In this document: piece by piece, positions 25,424 through 32,514 of the stretch
Numbering within the stretch: the first letter of the stretch is position 1
Layout: the number at the start of each line of letters is the position of its first letter
Source of the DNA: an uncultured Prevotellaceae bacterium
Lineage (GTDB): Bacteria > Bacteroidota > Bacteroidia > Bacteroidales > Bacteroidaceae
Direction: 5' to 3'
Length of the DNA stretch: 32,514 bases
Assembly (NCBI GenBank): GCA_902799455.1
Contig: CADCAX010000009.1
Location: 1-32,514, forward strand
Translations under genes and position numbers: made by a program
The notes under the pieces: generated by a model
Told to the model about the DNA's origin: nothing
Database searches by the model: none
What the model saw: only the letters and a program-made list of their open reading frames with translations

Positions 25424-26283
25424 AAATAAATAAACGTCGCTGGCACTGTCTGCCCAATCAGGAGCCGACAGAGCTTGACAGAAAGATAATGTACTGGGAG
25501 GACCGTGGGAAACTTGTTCCTACGCGTGACCTCATAAAGACCCCCGAACAGATAGAAGGCATCCGTCGCTCTGGTGTCATCAACACTGCTGTGCTGGATG
25601 CTGTCGGAGCTGCCATACACCCAGGCATGAATACACAGGAGATTGATGACATCTGCATGAGTATGTGCAAGAAATATGATGCCATCCCTGCATGCCTGGG
25701 GTATGAAGGGTTCCCCAAGTCGGTATGCACCTCCATAAACGAAGTTGTTGCCCACGGCATACCAAAAGTGGAGGACGTCCTTGAGGAGGGCGACATAATA
25801 AATGTTGACTTCACTACCATCAAGGACGGATACTATGCTGATGCTTCACGTATGTTCATCGTCGGTGGCAAGACAACGCCCGAGAAGGAACAGCTCGTCA
25901 GAGTGGCAAAGGAATGTCTTGAGATAGGCATGGAGGCTGCAAAGCCGTTCTGCTTCGTCGGTGACATAGGCCATGCCATTGAGAAGCATGCCAAGAGATA
26001 TCACTATGGTGTCGTTCGCGACCTTGCCGGACATGGCGTCGGACTGAAGTTTCATGAAGAGCCCGATATAGACCATTACGGACATCGTGGTGAGGGAATG
26101 CTGCTCGTTCCGGGTATGGTGTTCACTATCGAACCGATGATAAATATGGGTACATGGGAAGTGTTCGTTGATGCCGACGACCCGTACGAATGGGAGGTTA
26201 TCTCGGGAGACGAACTGCCTTCCGCACAGTGGGAGCACACACTATTAATGACAGATCATGGAGTTGAAATCCTCACATACTGA
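25417..26283 (+). CDS. map: Methionine aminopeptidase, type I
   Basis: Map removes the initiator Met from new proteins. The 288-aa protein has a ~45-residue N-terminal extension ([19 protein letters not shown]) before the pita-bread domain, longer than E. coli Map (264 aa). Metal and substrate ligands are visible: His113 in VAHGIPK, the two Asp in [16 protein letters not shown], His in [10 protein letters not shown], Glu in FTIEPMI and Glu in AQWEHT. It overlaps glyA by seven bases, and its end overlaps the tsaD start by 26 bases. Confidence 0.95.
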   Translation: MVKINKRRWHCLPNQEPTELDRKIMYWEDRGKLVPTRDLIKTPEQIEGIRRSGVINTAVLDAVGAAIHPGMNTQEIDDICMSMCKKYDAIPACLGYEGFPKSVCTSINEVVAHGIPKVEDVLEEGDIINVDFTTIKDGYYADASRMFIVGGKTTPEKEQLVRVAKECLEIGMEAAKPFCFVGDIGHAIEKHAKRYHYGVVRDLAGHGVGLKFHEEPDIDHYGHRGEGMLLVPGMVFTIEPMINMGTWEVFVDADDPYEWEVISGDELPSAQWEHTLLMTDHGVEILTY

Positions 26284-27325
26284 TTATATCCTTGCAATAG
26301 AAAGCAGCTGCGATGACACGTCGGCGGCGGTAATGCGTGGCACTACGCTGTTGTCAAACGTTACGGCATCGCAGGAGGTTCACCGTATATATGGCGGTGT
26401 TGTTCCTGAGCTTGCCTCAAGGGCACACCAGCAGAATATCGTTCCTGTAGTGGATCACGCCCTGAAGAAGGCCGGCATCACGAAGGAACAGCTGGCCGCA
26501 ATAGCCTTCACCAGAGGTCCGGGACTGATGGGCTCGCTTCTCGTGGGAGTAAACTTCGCAAAGGGTATGGCAGAAGCCCTCAATATTCCCCTTATAGACG
26601 TAAACCATCTGCAGGGACACGTCATGGCCCACTTCATAGACGAGCCGGAAGACCCAACTGTCACCTCTCAACTATCACCTGTCAACTGTCATCCTCCCCT
26701 GCCCTTTCTCTGCCTTCTCGTCTCTGGCGGCAATTCGCAGATAGTGAAGGTGAATGCATATAATGACATGGAGGTGCTTGGGCAGACCATTGACGATGCT
26801 GCCGGCGAGGCGATAGACAAGTGTTCAAAGGTCATGGGGCTGGGATATCCTGGTGGCCCTATTATCGACCGTTTGGCACGTCAGGGAAATCCGAAGGCAT
26901 ATACCTTTGCAGAGCCGCACATACCGGGGCTCAACTACAGCTTCTCGGGTCTCAAGACGTCGTTCCTGTATTCCATGCAGAAATGGGTGGAGGAAGATCC
27001 CGACTTCATAGAGCATCACAAGGAAGATATTGCGGCATCACTGGAATGGACCATTGTCGATATCCTGATGAAGAAACTGAAGCTGGCTGTCAAGCAGACA
27101 GGTATTAAGCACGTTGCCGTGGCAGGTGGTGTATCTGCAAACAACGGTCTCCGAAATGCCTTCCACGACTATGCAAAACGCTTCGGATGGACTGTCTATA
27201 TACCCAAATTCTCATACACCACAGACAACGCCGCCATGATAGGCTGCGTTGCAGCATACAAGCTGAAGGATAATGACTTCTGCCCCATCGAAGCACCGGC
27301 GTTCTCGAAAGTAACGTTCGGGTAA
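26258..27325 (+). CDS. tsaD: tRNA N6-adenosine threonylcarbamoyltransferase
   Basis: TsaD transfers threonylcarbamoyl to A37 of ANN-decoding tRNAs, with TsaB and TsaE. The 355-aa protein has the ASKHA fold: YILAIESSCDDTSAAV, metal-binding His117 and His121 in NHLQGHVMAH, PFLCLLVSGGNSQ, DDAAGEAIDKCSKVMGLGYPGGP and VAVAGGVSANNGLR. Between HVMAHFIDE and PFLCLL lies an unusual loop, about residues 134-147 (TVTSQLSPVNCHPP), encoded by a heptamer array; all known functional motifs around it are intact. The ATG lies in the map 3' end. The gene is normally essential, so the insertion must be tolerated. Confidence 0.95.
   Translation: MELKSSHTDYILAIESSCDDTSAAVMRGTTLLSNVTASQEVHRIYGGVVPELASRAHQQNIVPVVDHALKKAGITKEQLAAIAFTRGPGLMGSLLVGVNFAKGMAEALNIPLIDVNHLQGHVMAHFIDEPEDPTVTSQLSPVNCHPPLPFLCLLVSGGNSQIVKVNAYNDMEVLGQTIDDAAGEAIDKCSKVMGLGYPGGPIIDRLARQGNPKAYTFAEPHIPGLNYSFSGLKTSFLYSMQKWVEEDPDFIEHHKEDIAASLEWTIVDILMKKLKLAVKQTGIKHVAVAGGVSANNGLRNAFHDYAKRFGWTVYIPKFSYTTDNAAMIGCVAAYKLKDNDFCPIEAPAFSKVTFG
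26654..26695. repeat. Heptamer array within tsaD
   Basis: CCAACTG, TCACCTC, TCAACTA, TCACCTG, TCAACTG, TCATCCT: six units in phase inside the coding region, resembling the intergenic arrays of the TCAAYTN family. With 42 bases it adds exactly 14 codons and keeps frame. Confidence 0.8.
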
Positions 27326-27359
27326 TTCATAATTCATAATTCATAATTCAAAATTATTA
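27325..27359. repeat. Heptamer array between tsaD and pncC
   Basis: ATTCATA three times, ATTCAAA, ATTATTA; it starts on the last base of the tsaD stop and ends two bases before the pncC ATG. The units match those between trpE and trpG. Confidence 0.88.
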
Positions 27360-27361
27360 CA

Positions 27362-27901
27362 ATGGAATTTGAAAGCAAAGTATTAAGCAAGATTATACTT
27401 GAGAAATTGTACGAAAGCGGCAAGACAATCGCTACCGCTGAGTCATGCACATCTGGCAAGATTGGTGAGGTCATCACCTCCACCCCGGGCGCTTCCGCAT
27501 ACTACAAGGGCGGCACCATCTGCTATTCCAACTTTGCCAAGACAAAGGTTTTGGGTATAGATGCCGGGCTCATCGAGGAGAAGAATGCCGTTTCCGAAGA
27601 AGTGGCACGTGAGATGGTAAAAGGTGTCATCGATCTCATGGAAGCTGACTATGCCATTGCCACGACCGGCTTTGCAGGCCCTGGTGCAGACCCGGGCTTC
27701 AAGGTCGGTACGATATGGATAGCCTACGGTACAAAAGACGATATCCACACTCTGCTGATAGAAGAAGACGAAGGTCGTGAGGAGAACCTCCGCAATGCCA
27801 CCTTCAAGGCCCTCCAGCTGTTCGTGGAATATCTCCGTGAGATTTATCCCGACCCAACAGACTTCGACACTGTCCCCAAACCGGGAGATAATTTGGAGTA
27901 A
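27362..27901 (+). CDS. pncC: CinA C-terminal domain protein, probable nicotinamide-nucleotide amidohydrolase
   Basis: The 179-aa protein is a stand-alone CinA C-terminal domain. Members (PncC) deamidate NMN to NaMN in pyridine nucleotide salvage. Visible family motifs are TAESCTSGKIGEVIT with the likely nucleophile Ser, GGTICYSNFAKTKVLGI, AVSEEVAREM and the loop ATTGFAGPGADPGFKVGTIWIA. The N-terminal molybdopterin-binding-like half of full CinA is absent. A C-terminal tail (YPDPTDFDTVPKPGDNLE) is acidic and proline-rich. It is the last gene of the plus-strand run. Confidence 0.88.
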   Translation: MEFESKVLSKIILEKLYESGKTIATAESCTSGKIGEVITSTPGASAYYKGGTICYSNFAKTKVLGIDAGLIEEKNAVSEEVAREMVKGVIDLMEADYAIATTGFAGPGADPGFKVGTIWIAYGTKDDIHTLLIEEDEGREENLRNATFKALQLFVEYLREIYPDPTDFDTVPKPGDNLE

Positions 27902-28011
27902 GGCCCCAAGGCCCCACCCCGACCCTCAAGACTGGAAATTTGCTTTGCATTTAGGTTAATCATATACTTTTCTTTTTATGGTTTATATTTATTATTAAAA
28001 GTCGCTATCTT

Positions 28012-28195
28012 CTTCCGGAGTTCCCGAAAATCCCACTTGATGGTCAATTCTGTCTTTCGGAGCTCCCGAAAGTCTGCCTTGAGGGTTATTTCTGCTTCCG
28101 GAGGTTCCGGAAGTCCGCCTCAAGGGTCAATTCCGCTTTCCGGACCTCCCGAAAGTCAGCCTTGAGGGTCAATTCTTACTTTCGGGCCTTCCGGC
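28012..28195. repeat. Five-unit ~41-bp hairpin repeat array
   Basis: Units begin near 28013, 28054, 28095, 28135 and 28179, at 40-44-bp spacing. Each has a small inverted repeat. Unit 2 is CTTTCGG-AGCTC-CCGAAAG and unit 3 is CTTCCGG-AGGTT-CCGGAAG, both perfect seven-pair stems with a paired base change between them; units 1 and 4 have one mismatch, and unit 5 is degraded. The linker has CCTTGAGG in units 2 and 4 and its reverse complement CCTCAAGG in unit 3. It lies directly after the pncC run and could stabilise or end the mRNA. Confidence 0.82.
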
Positions 28196-28333
28196 ATCAC
28201 CTCCGGCGGAGGGCGGCTGGATGTGTCGTTGTTCTTTTGATGCATATTCTCGCGTTTTTAATTAAATCTGAGAAAGAGGACGCGAGCACCTTCGTTATAA
28301 TGCAAACCACTGGATCCTACCACAGATACAACA

Positions 28334-28366
28334 GCACCGGACTTCCACAATAGGGAAATCCGGTGC
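28334..28366. other. Long inverted repeat (hairpin) in the intergenic region
   Basis: GCACCGGA (28334-28341) pairs perfectly with TCCGGTGC (28359-28366), and inside it TTCC pairs with GGAA after a one-base internal loop: 12 pairs. No T-run follows on either strand, so it is not a classical terminator. Confidence 0.6.
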
Positions 28367-28487
28367 CGGAGAAATTCTAAGAGCTCCCGCCCCTAAAGGA
28401 GTGAAATGATTAGTCGTTTTGTTCTTTTCATATTGTTGTTATTTTATCGAATTAGGCACAAAGGTTCAATGAAGTTATGAACTACGA

Positions 28488-28508
28488 AAGAAAAATCTCT
28501 TTTTTCTT
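28488..28508. terminator. Weak A/T hairpin after the C10 protease gene
   Basis: AAGAAAAA and TTTTTCTT form an eight-pair, mostly A-T stem around TCTCT, just after the protease stop. It could end transcripts in either direction but is weak. Confidence 0.4.
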
Positions 28509-28509
28509 A

Positions 28510-30273
28510 TCAATACCTCTTTGCTGAGCGGAGGATTGGGGAGCAGCCTTCGCAGATGGTGCCGTCTTTTACATTCAGGTTGCGGGGAAGCAGTACTTCC
28601 TCCAGTGAGAAGCAGCCCCGGAAGGGATCGCGCCCTATGGACTCTGTCGACGGGGGCAGGACGATGCTGGTAAGCGAGGTGCAGTCCTGGAAGGCATGGT
28701 CATCTACCTTCTCAGTGGTTATGGGGAGTACGAGATTCTTCAGCGACGAGCAGTTGGCAAACATGAATTTTCCAATCATGTCTCTCTGACAAAAGTAATG
28801 TTCAAAATACTTGTCGTCGTCAGTGCGTACTATCTGCATGCCTTGCATTCTGGAGCCCGGGCCGTTCTTGAAACTTATCCAGTCGCTCTTGGTTAGCGAC
28901 TTTGAAAAGTCATACTTTCGGGGCTTGTTGTTTTCATAGCTTGTCCATACTCCCTTTGCAGGCTTGGAGTAGTATGCTGTCTTGTCGTCCTTTATCTTCG
29001 CCTCCCTGAGGTTGAGCTCGGTCAGGGCGCCACCTCTCCATCCGTCAAGAGAGAACCCGTCATTGGCGCCTGCCATCTTCCTGAGGAGCTTTATGTCGCT
29101 GCCGTTCAGCGGACCTTTCAGCGTGAGTTTCGTTATGGTTTCCTTTTCTGTATCGGTGAGCATATCCTGAAGGGTTCCTGCCTTCTTCAGCGTTATCTCA
29201 CGGCTGACACCGCCGTCGGGCTGCTGGGGCTCGATACCGCTGATGAAATACTTGACAAGTATGGGCGGTTCTCCGCTTATCAGCTTGTTATAACGCCCTG
29301 TCATCAGCCGGTAGTAACCGTTATAGTGCCCACTCCAACCAAAGTTATAGTGGAGGAAACCGTCGCTATAGCCGTCACAGACAAATGCGTGCCCAGCGTT
29401 AGAGACGATGCACGGACGCCCTTCGTCAAGTTCCTTATACAGGATTGCCTCCATCTGCTCTTCTGTAAGATTATGGCGCCGCATATCGTGGAATGCGATG
29501 TGACCGGAATAACCGAAATGATTACATAGGGTCGGCTTTACATTCTTCATGGATGCACTGGTACCGGTGTCCGAGAATGAGGCATCGACGGAAAGGCCTA
29601 TGGAGACCATCAGTTTTGAAAGGTTCTGGGCTCCCTCGTCAAGGGTGTCTTCTGGGAAGTAGATGTCCTTGTACGATTTCCACAGAGGAGTGCATTTCGA
29701 AAAATCCATCGTTGCCATCGTCTTGCTGTCCATCATATAGTAGCAACAATCTTCACCCCTTTCTGGCCATTGATGATACCTCATGGTCATGGCGACAGCA
29801 GTAGGAACGCAACCGATAAGCACCCTGTTGCCGTTTTTGGTGGGTGCAAACATATTGTACGGTCTGTACTGGTTCCATTTTGTAGAACCGAGCATCGGCA
29901 GTACTTCCTTGTTCTTCGGTGTATATATGGCTGTGGCGGTGTCAGGGCCGGCGGCACTCATCTTCAGGGCTGCCAACTGGTCCCTGAAAGGCTTCATCAC
30001 GCCATTATATTGCTGACCGGGTTTAGAATTCATATACAGTGCCACCTCTGTGCTATATGCCAAAACCGGTCCGTAGAGCAACGGCCACATTTCCTTGTTC
30101 GCAACGACGCAGAAGCAATGGTTCCTGGAATCCTCAAAGACAAGGAAGCCAATATCCTCGTATGTCAGACTGAGGGATAATGATTTGGTATTCAGACCAT
30201 GTTCTAAGAGCCACTGATGGAAAGACAGGCTATGTAGTAGAATCAAAACAAATATTAATCTGGAAAGCTTCAT
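28510..30273 (-). CDS. Secreted C10 (streptopain/interpain-type) cysteine protease with BspA-like leucine-rich repeats
   Basis: The 587-aa protein has a signal peptide (1 to about 20), a streptopain-type prodomain (about 21-105, GFLVFEDSRNHCFCVVANK) and a C10 catalytic domain (about 125-350). Catalytic Cys155 is in IGCVPTAVAMTMRYHQWP and His295 in SNAGHAFVCDGY, and Trp313 is in NFGWSGHYNGYY; all key residues are present. The C-terminal region (about 370-575) ends in LRR_5/BspA-like repeats (CSSLKNLVLP, CTSLTSIVLP, CFSLEEVLLP). Such repeats often bind host or bacterial surfaces. There is no Por-type C-terminal sorting domain visible. It may degrade host or dietary proteins; the target cannot be read. 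Confidence 0.86.
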   Translation of the reverse strand: MKLSRLIFVLILLHSLSFHQWLLEHGLNTKSLSLSLTYEDIGFLVFEDSRNHCFCVVANKEMWPLLYGPVLAYSTEVALYMNSKPGQQYNGVMKPFRDQLAALKMSAAGPDTATAIYTPKNKEVLPMLGSTKWNQYRPYNMFAPTKNGNRVLIGCVPTAVAMTMRYHQWPERGEDCCYYMMDSKTMATMDFSKCTPLWKSYKDIYFPEDTLDEGAQNLSKLMVSIGLSVDASFSDTGTSASMKNVKPTLCNHFGYSGHIAFHDMRRHNLTEEQMEAILYKELDEGRPCIVSNAGHAFVCDGYSDGFLHYNFGWSGHYNGYYRLMTGRYNKLISGEPPILVKYFISGIEPQQPDGGVSREITLKKAGTLQDMLTDTEKETITKLTLKGPLNGSDIKLLRKMAGANDGFSLDGWRGGALTELNLREAKIKDDKTAYYSKPAKGVWTSYENNKPRKYDFSKSLTKSDWISFKNGPGSRMQGMQIVRTDDDKYFEHYFCQRDMIGKFMFANCSSLKNLVLPITTEKVDDHAFQDCTSLTSIVLPPSTESIGRDPFRGCFSLEEVLLPRNLNVKDGTICEGCSPILRSAKRY

Positions 30274-30290
30274 ATCTTAAATACCTAACT

Positions 30291-30310
30291 CCCTCCCTAA
30301 CTGGGGAGGG
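30291..30310. repeat. CCCTCCC/GGGAGGG inverted spacer element
   Basis: CCCTCCC (30291-30297) and GGGAGGG (30304-30310) form a perfect seven-pair stem with loop TAACTG in the gap between the SGNH hydrolase and the protease. A related C/G-rich element is at 10545-10573. Confidence 0.65.
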
Positions 30311-30323
30311 CTGGGGAGAGACT

Positions 30324-31007
30324 TTAGAAATTCTTTTCAAACCATGTTCTTCCGACGGGGAGGAAGAGGTCGTGACCAGCTTCGTTGAGGTGGGCAGTAT
30401 CTGTACCCTTGCCGCCTTGGAAGAACTTCTTGCGGAAGGCTTCGTCACGCACCTTTATGACGCAGGCGTCATCATAGTTCCACAATACGGGGATGCCATT
30501 CTTCTTGCACACCTTTTTTATTATATTACATACATCCGCAAATCCGGGTCTGTCAACATACCATGGGGTGACGTAGCCTATCTGTGCCTTTGGACACAGA
30601 GTCTTGATGCCCTTAATCATCGTCACGAGGGAATCGCGGAACATCTTCAGGGAGTCTCTGTACATCTTAGGATTGTTTGCCGCTCTGGCCACCATGTCGG
30701 CATCGTTATGTCCTGCAATGATGATGACGTAATCAGCATTAGGGTCCATCGCCTTATAGCGCTGCCACATGGCAGGTCCGAAGTTCCACTTGCCGTCATG
30801 GGTCCTGTCAAAGGCTATGCAGGACCCATTCTTGCCATAGTTATTATATGTAAACCCTTTCTCCACTGCCAGCTTATAATGCCACGCCTCAGTATAGGGA
30901 CTGCGATGATTCGCAACATACGAGTCACCGATAATATTAAAAACCTTCTGCCCATGTGAACATATTACACATAGGCAGAACATAAAAGATAAATAATATC
31001 GATTCAT
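30324..31007 (-). CDS. Secreted SGNH/GDSL-type hydrolase
   Basis: The 227-aa protein has a signal peptide (about residues 1-19, ...CLCVICSHGQ). All four SGNH blocks are visible: NIIGDSYVA with the nucleophile Ser, NNYGKNGS with the Gly, IIAGHNDAD with the Asn, and DTAHLNEAGH with the catalytic Asp and His. Such enzymes cleave acetyl or other esters from carbohydrates or lipids; the substrate is not evident. It is 9 bases after the 31017 gene and 50 bases before the protease, suggesting one transcription unit of exported proteins. Confidence 0.85.
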   Translation of the reverse strand: MNRYYLSFMFCLCVICSHGQKVFNIIGDSYVANHRSPYTEAWHYKLAVEKGFTYNNYGKNGSCIAFDRTHDGKWNFGPAMWQRYKAMDPNADYVIIIAGHNDADMVARAANNPKMYRDSLKMFRDSLVTMIKGIKTLCPKAQIGYVTPWYVDRPGFADVCNIIKKVCKKNGIPVLWNYDDACVIKVRDEAFRKKFFQGGKGTDTAHLNEAGHDLFLPVGRTWFEKNF

Positions 31008-31016
31008 GATTGTTAC

Positions 31017-31616
31017 TTACTGTAAGATCTTTAGATTATCAAAGTCTATAGTTTGTCCACCGCGAGCGTAGAATCCTATACCTGATGTTCCGAGCAAGAA
31101 TTCATCTTTTGCTACACGACGACGATATGACATAGCCCTAATACCATTAACCTTGAAATTAAGCTCGTTAAGATTATATTCTACTTCAAATTCTATTCCA
31201 ACGAGTTTACCTTTTCTTAATTTCAGGGCTTCTTGTTTTTTACCGACAATCTTATTTTCTCGCACAACTTCAAGGTTTGCTTCATCTTCGCAGATATAGA
31301 AAAGAATATAATTCTGGTCATCTTCATAGTCAAGAAGGATACCAAAAATCTTGTCGTCATCAATTTTCTTTGCAAGGGCTTCTACTTGCATAATGAAAGG
31401 TTTATTGATATCAAATGAACCATAGCATGTAGATGTGAGTGGAGTATCCTTACTCTCCATGTGTAGGACACCATTAGTTATCAATGCTTTTCCACGTTTT
31501 CCAACAGACTCTGTCCAACCAAACTGATTTGATTCAAAGTCATCATACATCTGTTGAGCAAATGAAATATTTGGCATTACTGCCATCAATAATATAGAAA
31601 TCAGAATAGTTCTCAT
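31017..31616 (-). CDS. Secreted beta-rich protein, function unrecognised
   Basis: The 199-aa protein has a signal peptide (MRTILISILLMAVMPNISFAQ). The mature part looks like a single beta-sandwich of the concanavalin/laminin-G or DUF1080 type: it opens with DDFESNQFGWTES, has alternating hydrophobic strands (FGILLDYEDDQNYILFYI), and ends with GTSGIGFYARGGQTIDFDNLKIL, a closing motif seen in such sandwiches. No catalytic residues can be named. It lies between the PEGA protein (12-base gap) and the SGNH hydrolase (9-base gap). A carbohydrate-binding role is only a possibility. Confidence 0.7.
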   Translation of the reverse strand: MRTILISILLMAVMPNISFAQQMYDDFESNQFGWTESVGKRGKALITNGVLHMESKDTPLTSTCYGSFDINKPFIMQVEALAKKIDDDKIFGILLDYEDDQNYILFYICEDEANLEVVRENKIVGKKQEALKLRKGKLVGIEFEVEYNLNELNFKVNGIRAMSYRRRVAKDEFLLGTSGIGFYARGGQTIDFDNLKILQ

Positions 31617-31628
31617 AATTATAACAAT

Positions 31629-32336
31629 TTACTTTTTAGACAAACGTGATTGGAATTCACTAATCAATGGCTCAAACTTTTTCAATATACGCACAACTTC
31701 TCTATATGAATTTTCATTACTCATACCAATAAGTGGAGCTTCTTCTGATGATATCTTAATTTGGAAAGTAAGATCATCATCTGATATACCACTCTGTTTT
31801 ACAGTAACCCTGGTACGAACAGCTTGTTTTGATTCGCTGAATCTCTCGTAATCCCAAGGTGTTTGTATAAATCCAGACGAAATATCTGTTGTCTGCATTT
31901 CATCAAAGTAGTTGAGCAATATTTGATGTATAAGTTTCCAGGCCTTCTCTGCATCTCTTCTGCCATTTTTGTCAACTGTGTAGAACTCTGGAGAAACAGA
32001 AACTGTGAAGAACTTATTTACCAAACCACTTGGAACAGATGCCTCATAGAACTTATCTGGGCGCATTGTAAAAGAGATAGCTTTTCTTTTATCTGTTCTG
32101 TAAAACTTTGTTTCTTGCGTAATATATCCTTCTTTTTCTAACTTAATTGCAATAAAATCTGATTTATCCAAAGTAACTTCAACTACTCCATCGCCAACAT
32201 AGTTACCATCCACAGATATTTGAGCATCAGAAGGGATAACCGTGATTTTTAATAATTTCTTTGCATTAATCTGCATTGCTCCAACCAACGTCAGAACTAA
32301 AATCAAGAATAATCTTGTAACATAATGTTTTTTCAT
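31629..32336 (-). CDS. Exported PEGA-domain protein
   Basis: The 235-aa protein has a signal peptide (MKKHYVTRLFLILVLTLVGAMQINA) and then a PEGA domain (about 26-90): ITVIPSDAQISVDGNYVGDG, KLEKEGYITQE. PEGA domains are small beta modules found in surface and envelope proteins. The remaining ~140 residues, with SPEFYTVDKNGRRDAEKAWKLIHQILLNYFDEMQTTD and a C-terminal helical tail, were not recognised. It may be periplasmic or attached to the outer membrane through a partner; no lipobox is visible. It shares orientation and tight spacing with the two genes downstream. Confidence 0.75.
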   Translation of the reverse strand: MKKHYVTRLFLILVLTLVGAMQINAKKLLKITVIPSDAQISVDGNYVGDGVVEVTLDKSDFIAIKLEKEGYITQETKFYRTDKRKAISFTMRPDKFYEASVPSGLVNKFFTVSVSPEFYTVDKNGRRDAEKAWKLIHQILLNYFDEMQTTDISSGFIQTPWDYERFSESKQAVRTRVTVKQSGISDDDLTFQIKISSEEAPLIGMSNENSYREVVRILKKFEPLISEFQSRLSKK

Positions 32337-32399
32337 AATTGTTCTTTTTTTTGTTTGTTATTATGGATGATTCGTTAAATCTTAAATATTATCTATTAA

Positions 32400-32514
32400 C
32401 TACAAAGTCACTCCATTTTTGAAGATGGATATCTCCTGGTAGCCGTTTATTTCATTCTTTGCCTTCTCGCCAGATGCAACTGCAAGGACCTTGTCAATAA
32501 ACTCTGCAGTCAGT
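32400..32514 (-). CDS. C-terminal end of a gene cut by the window edge (possibly altronate/galactarate dehydratase family)
   Basis: The minus-strand frame enters at base 32514 and stops with TAG at 32402-32400. The last 37 or so residues include VLAVASGEKAKNEINGYQEI and end SIFKNGVTL. The pattern ASGE..K.E..GY.EI.IFK.GVTL recalls the C-terminus of UxaA/GarD-type sugar-acid dehydratases, but the fragment is too short to be sure. The 63 bases to the PEGA gene hold no clear promoter or terminator. Confidence 0.45.
   Translation of the reverse strand, partial: LTAEFIDKVLAVASGEKAKNEINGYQEISIFKNGVTL

Larger units (their letters stand above)
27902..28509. other. Gene-free interval between convergent pncC and the C10 protease gene
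   Basis: No credible gene is present in these 608 bases; a 63-codon plus frame at 28162 begins in repeat DNA and is rejected. The interval has a C-rich spacer (27904-27927), the ~41-bp hairpin array, an inverted repeat CTCGCGT/ACGCGAG (28249-28255 and 28280-28286), a strong hairpin at 28334 and an A/T hairpin at 28488. No TAnnTTTG promoter was found on either strand. Confidence 0.7.

Noticed and set aside
28012..28195. CRISPR array
   Set aside because: Linkers are similar to each other instead of unique, and repeats vary in sequence while keeping stem pairing.
28162..28353. 63-codon plus-strand frame after pncC
   Set aside because: It starts in the hairpin array, crosses two inverted repeats and has no promoter, partner or recognisable motif.

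Overview
The window looks like a chromosomal segment of a Bacteroidales bacterium, most likely Prevotella or a close relative. The signs are promoters of the TAnnTTTG type, an LpxC-FabZ fusion, a trp operon that begins with trpB, an interpain-like C10 protease carrying BspA-type leucine-rich repeats, and several secreted GH43 enzymes. No phage, transposon, CRISPR array, tRNA or rRNA gene was seen.

Layout. (1) 1-5116, minus strand: trp operon in the order trpL-trpB-trpE-trpG-trpD-trpC, with trpC cut by the window edge. A Bacteroidetes promoter is followed by a 20-residue leader peptide with three consecutive Trp codons. A strong intrinsic terminator follows, and a 10-bp pairing between the leader-peptide 3' end and the terminator appears able to act as antiterminator, so this reads as a complete ribosome-mediated attenuator. 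(2) 5232-11712: secreted carbohydrate enzymes. A plus-strand GH43 protein converges, across a bidirectional terminator, on a minus-strand operon encoding a CE1-type esterase, a GH43 enzyme and a GH43 arabinanase-like enzyme; arabinoxylan or arabinan side chains are the likely substrates. (3) 12036-12627, minus strand: a small secreted lytic transglycosylase with its own promoter, 5' stem-loop and terminator. (4) 12759-27901, plus strand: a long, tightly packed housekeeping run: purM, prfA, an unrecognised 50-aa gene, pyrF, lpxD, lpxC-fabZ, lpxA, miaA, a class A penicillin-binding protein, a DigH/GHL10-like glycosidase, glyA, map, tsaD and pncC. It links purine and pyrimidine synthesis, translation, lipid A and peptidoglycan. 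(5) 27902-28509: a gene-free interval with a GC-rich hairpin repeat array. (6) 28510-32514, minus strand: secreted proteins (C10 protease, SGNH hydrolase, an unrecognised beta-rich protein, a PEGA-domain protein) and the 3' end of one more gene.

The most unusual property is the spacer DNA. Many gene junctions contain in-phase tandem heptanucleotides (families ATTCATA, TCTTAAC, ATTGAAT, ACTAATC, CAATTGA and others). In two places such an array lies inside a reading frame: it forms most of the signal peptide of the 7450-8919 enzyme, and it forms a short insertion in the essential protein TsaD. Two other arrays, a 22-bp palindrome array between trpG and trpD and a ~41-bp hairpin array after pncC, show paired base changes that preserve their symmetry. 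All functional assignments rest on reading motifs by eye; no database search was run.
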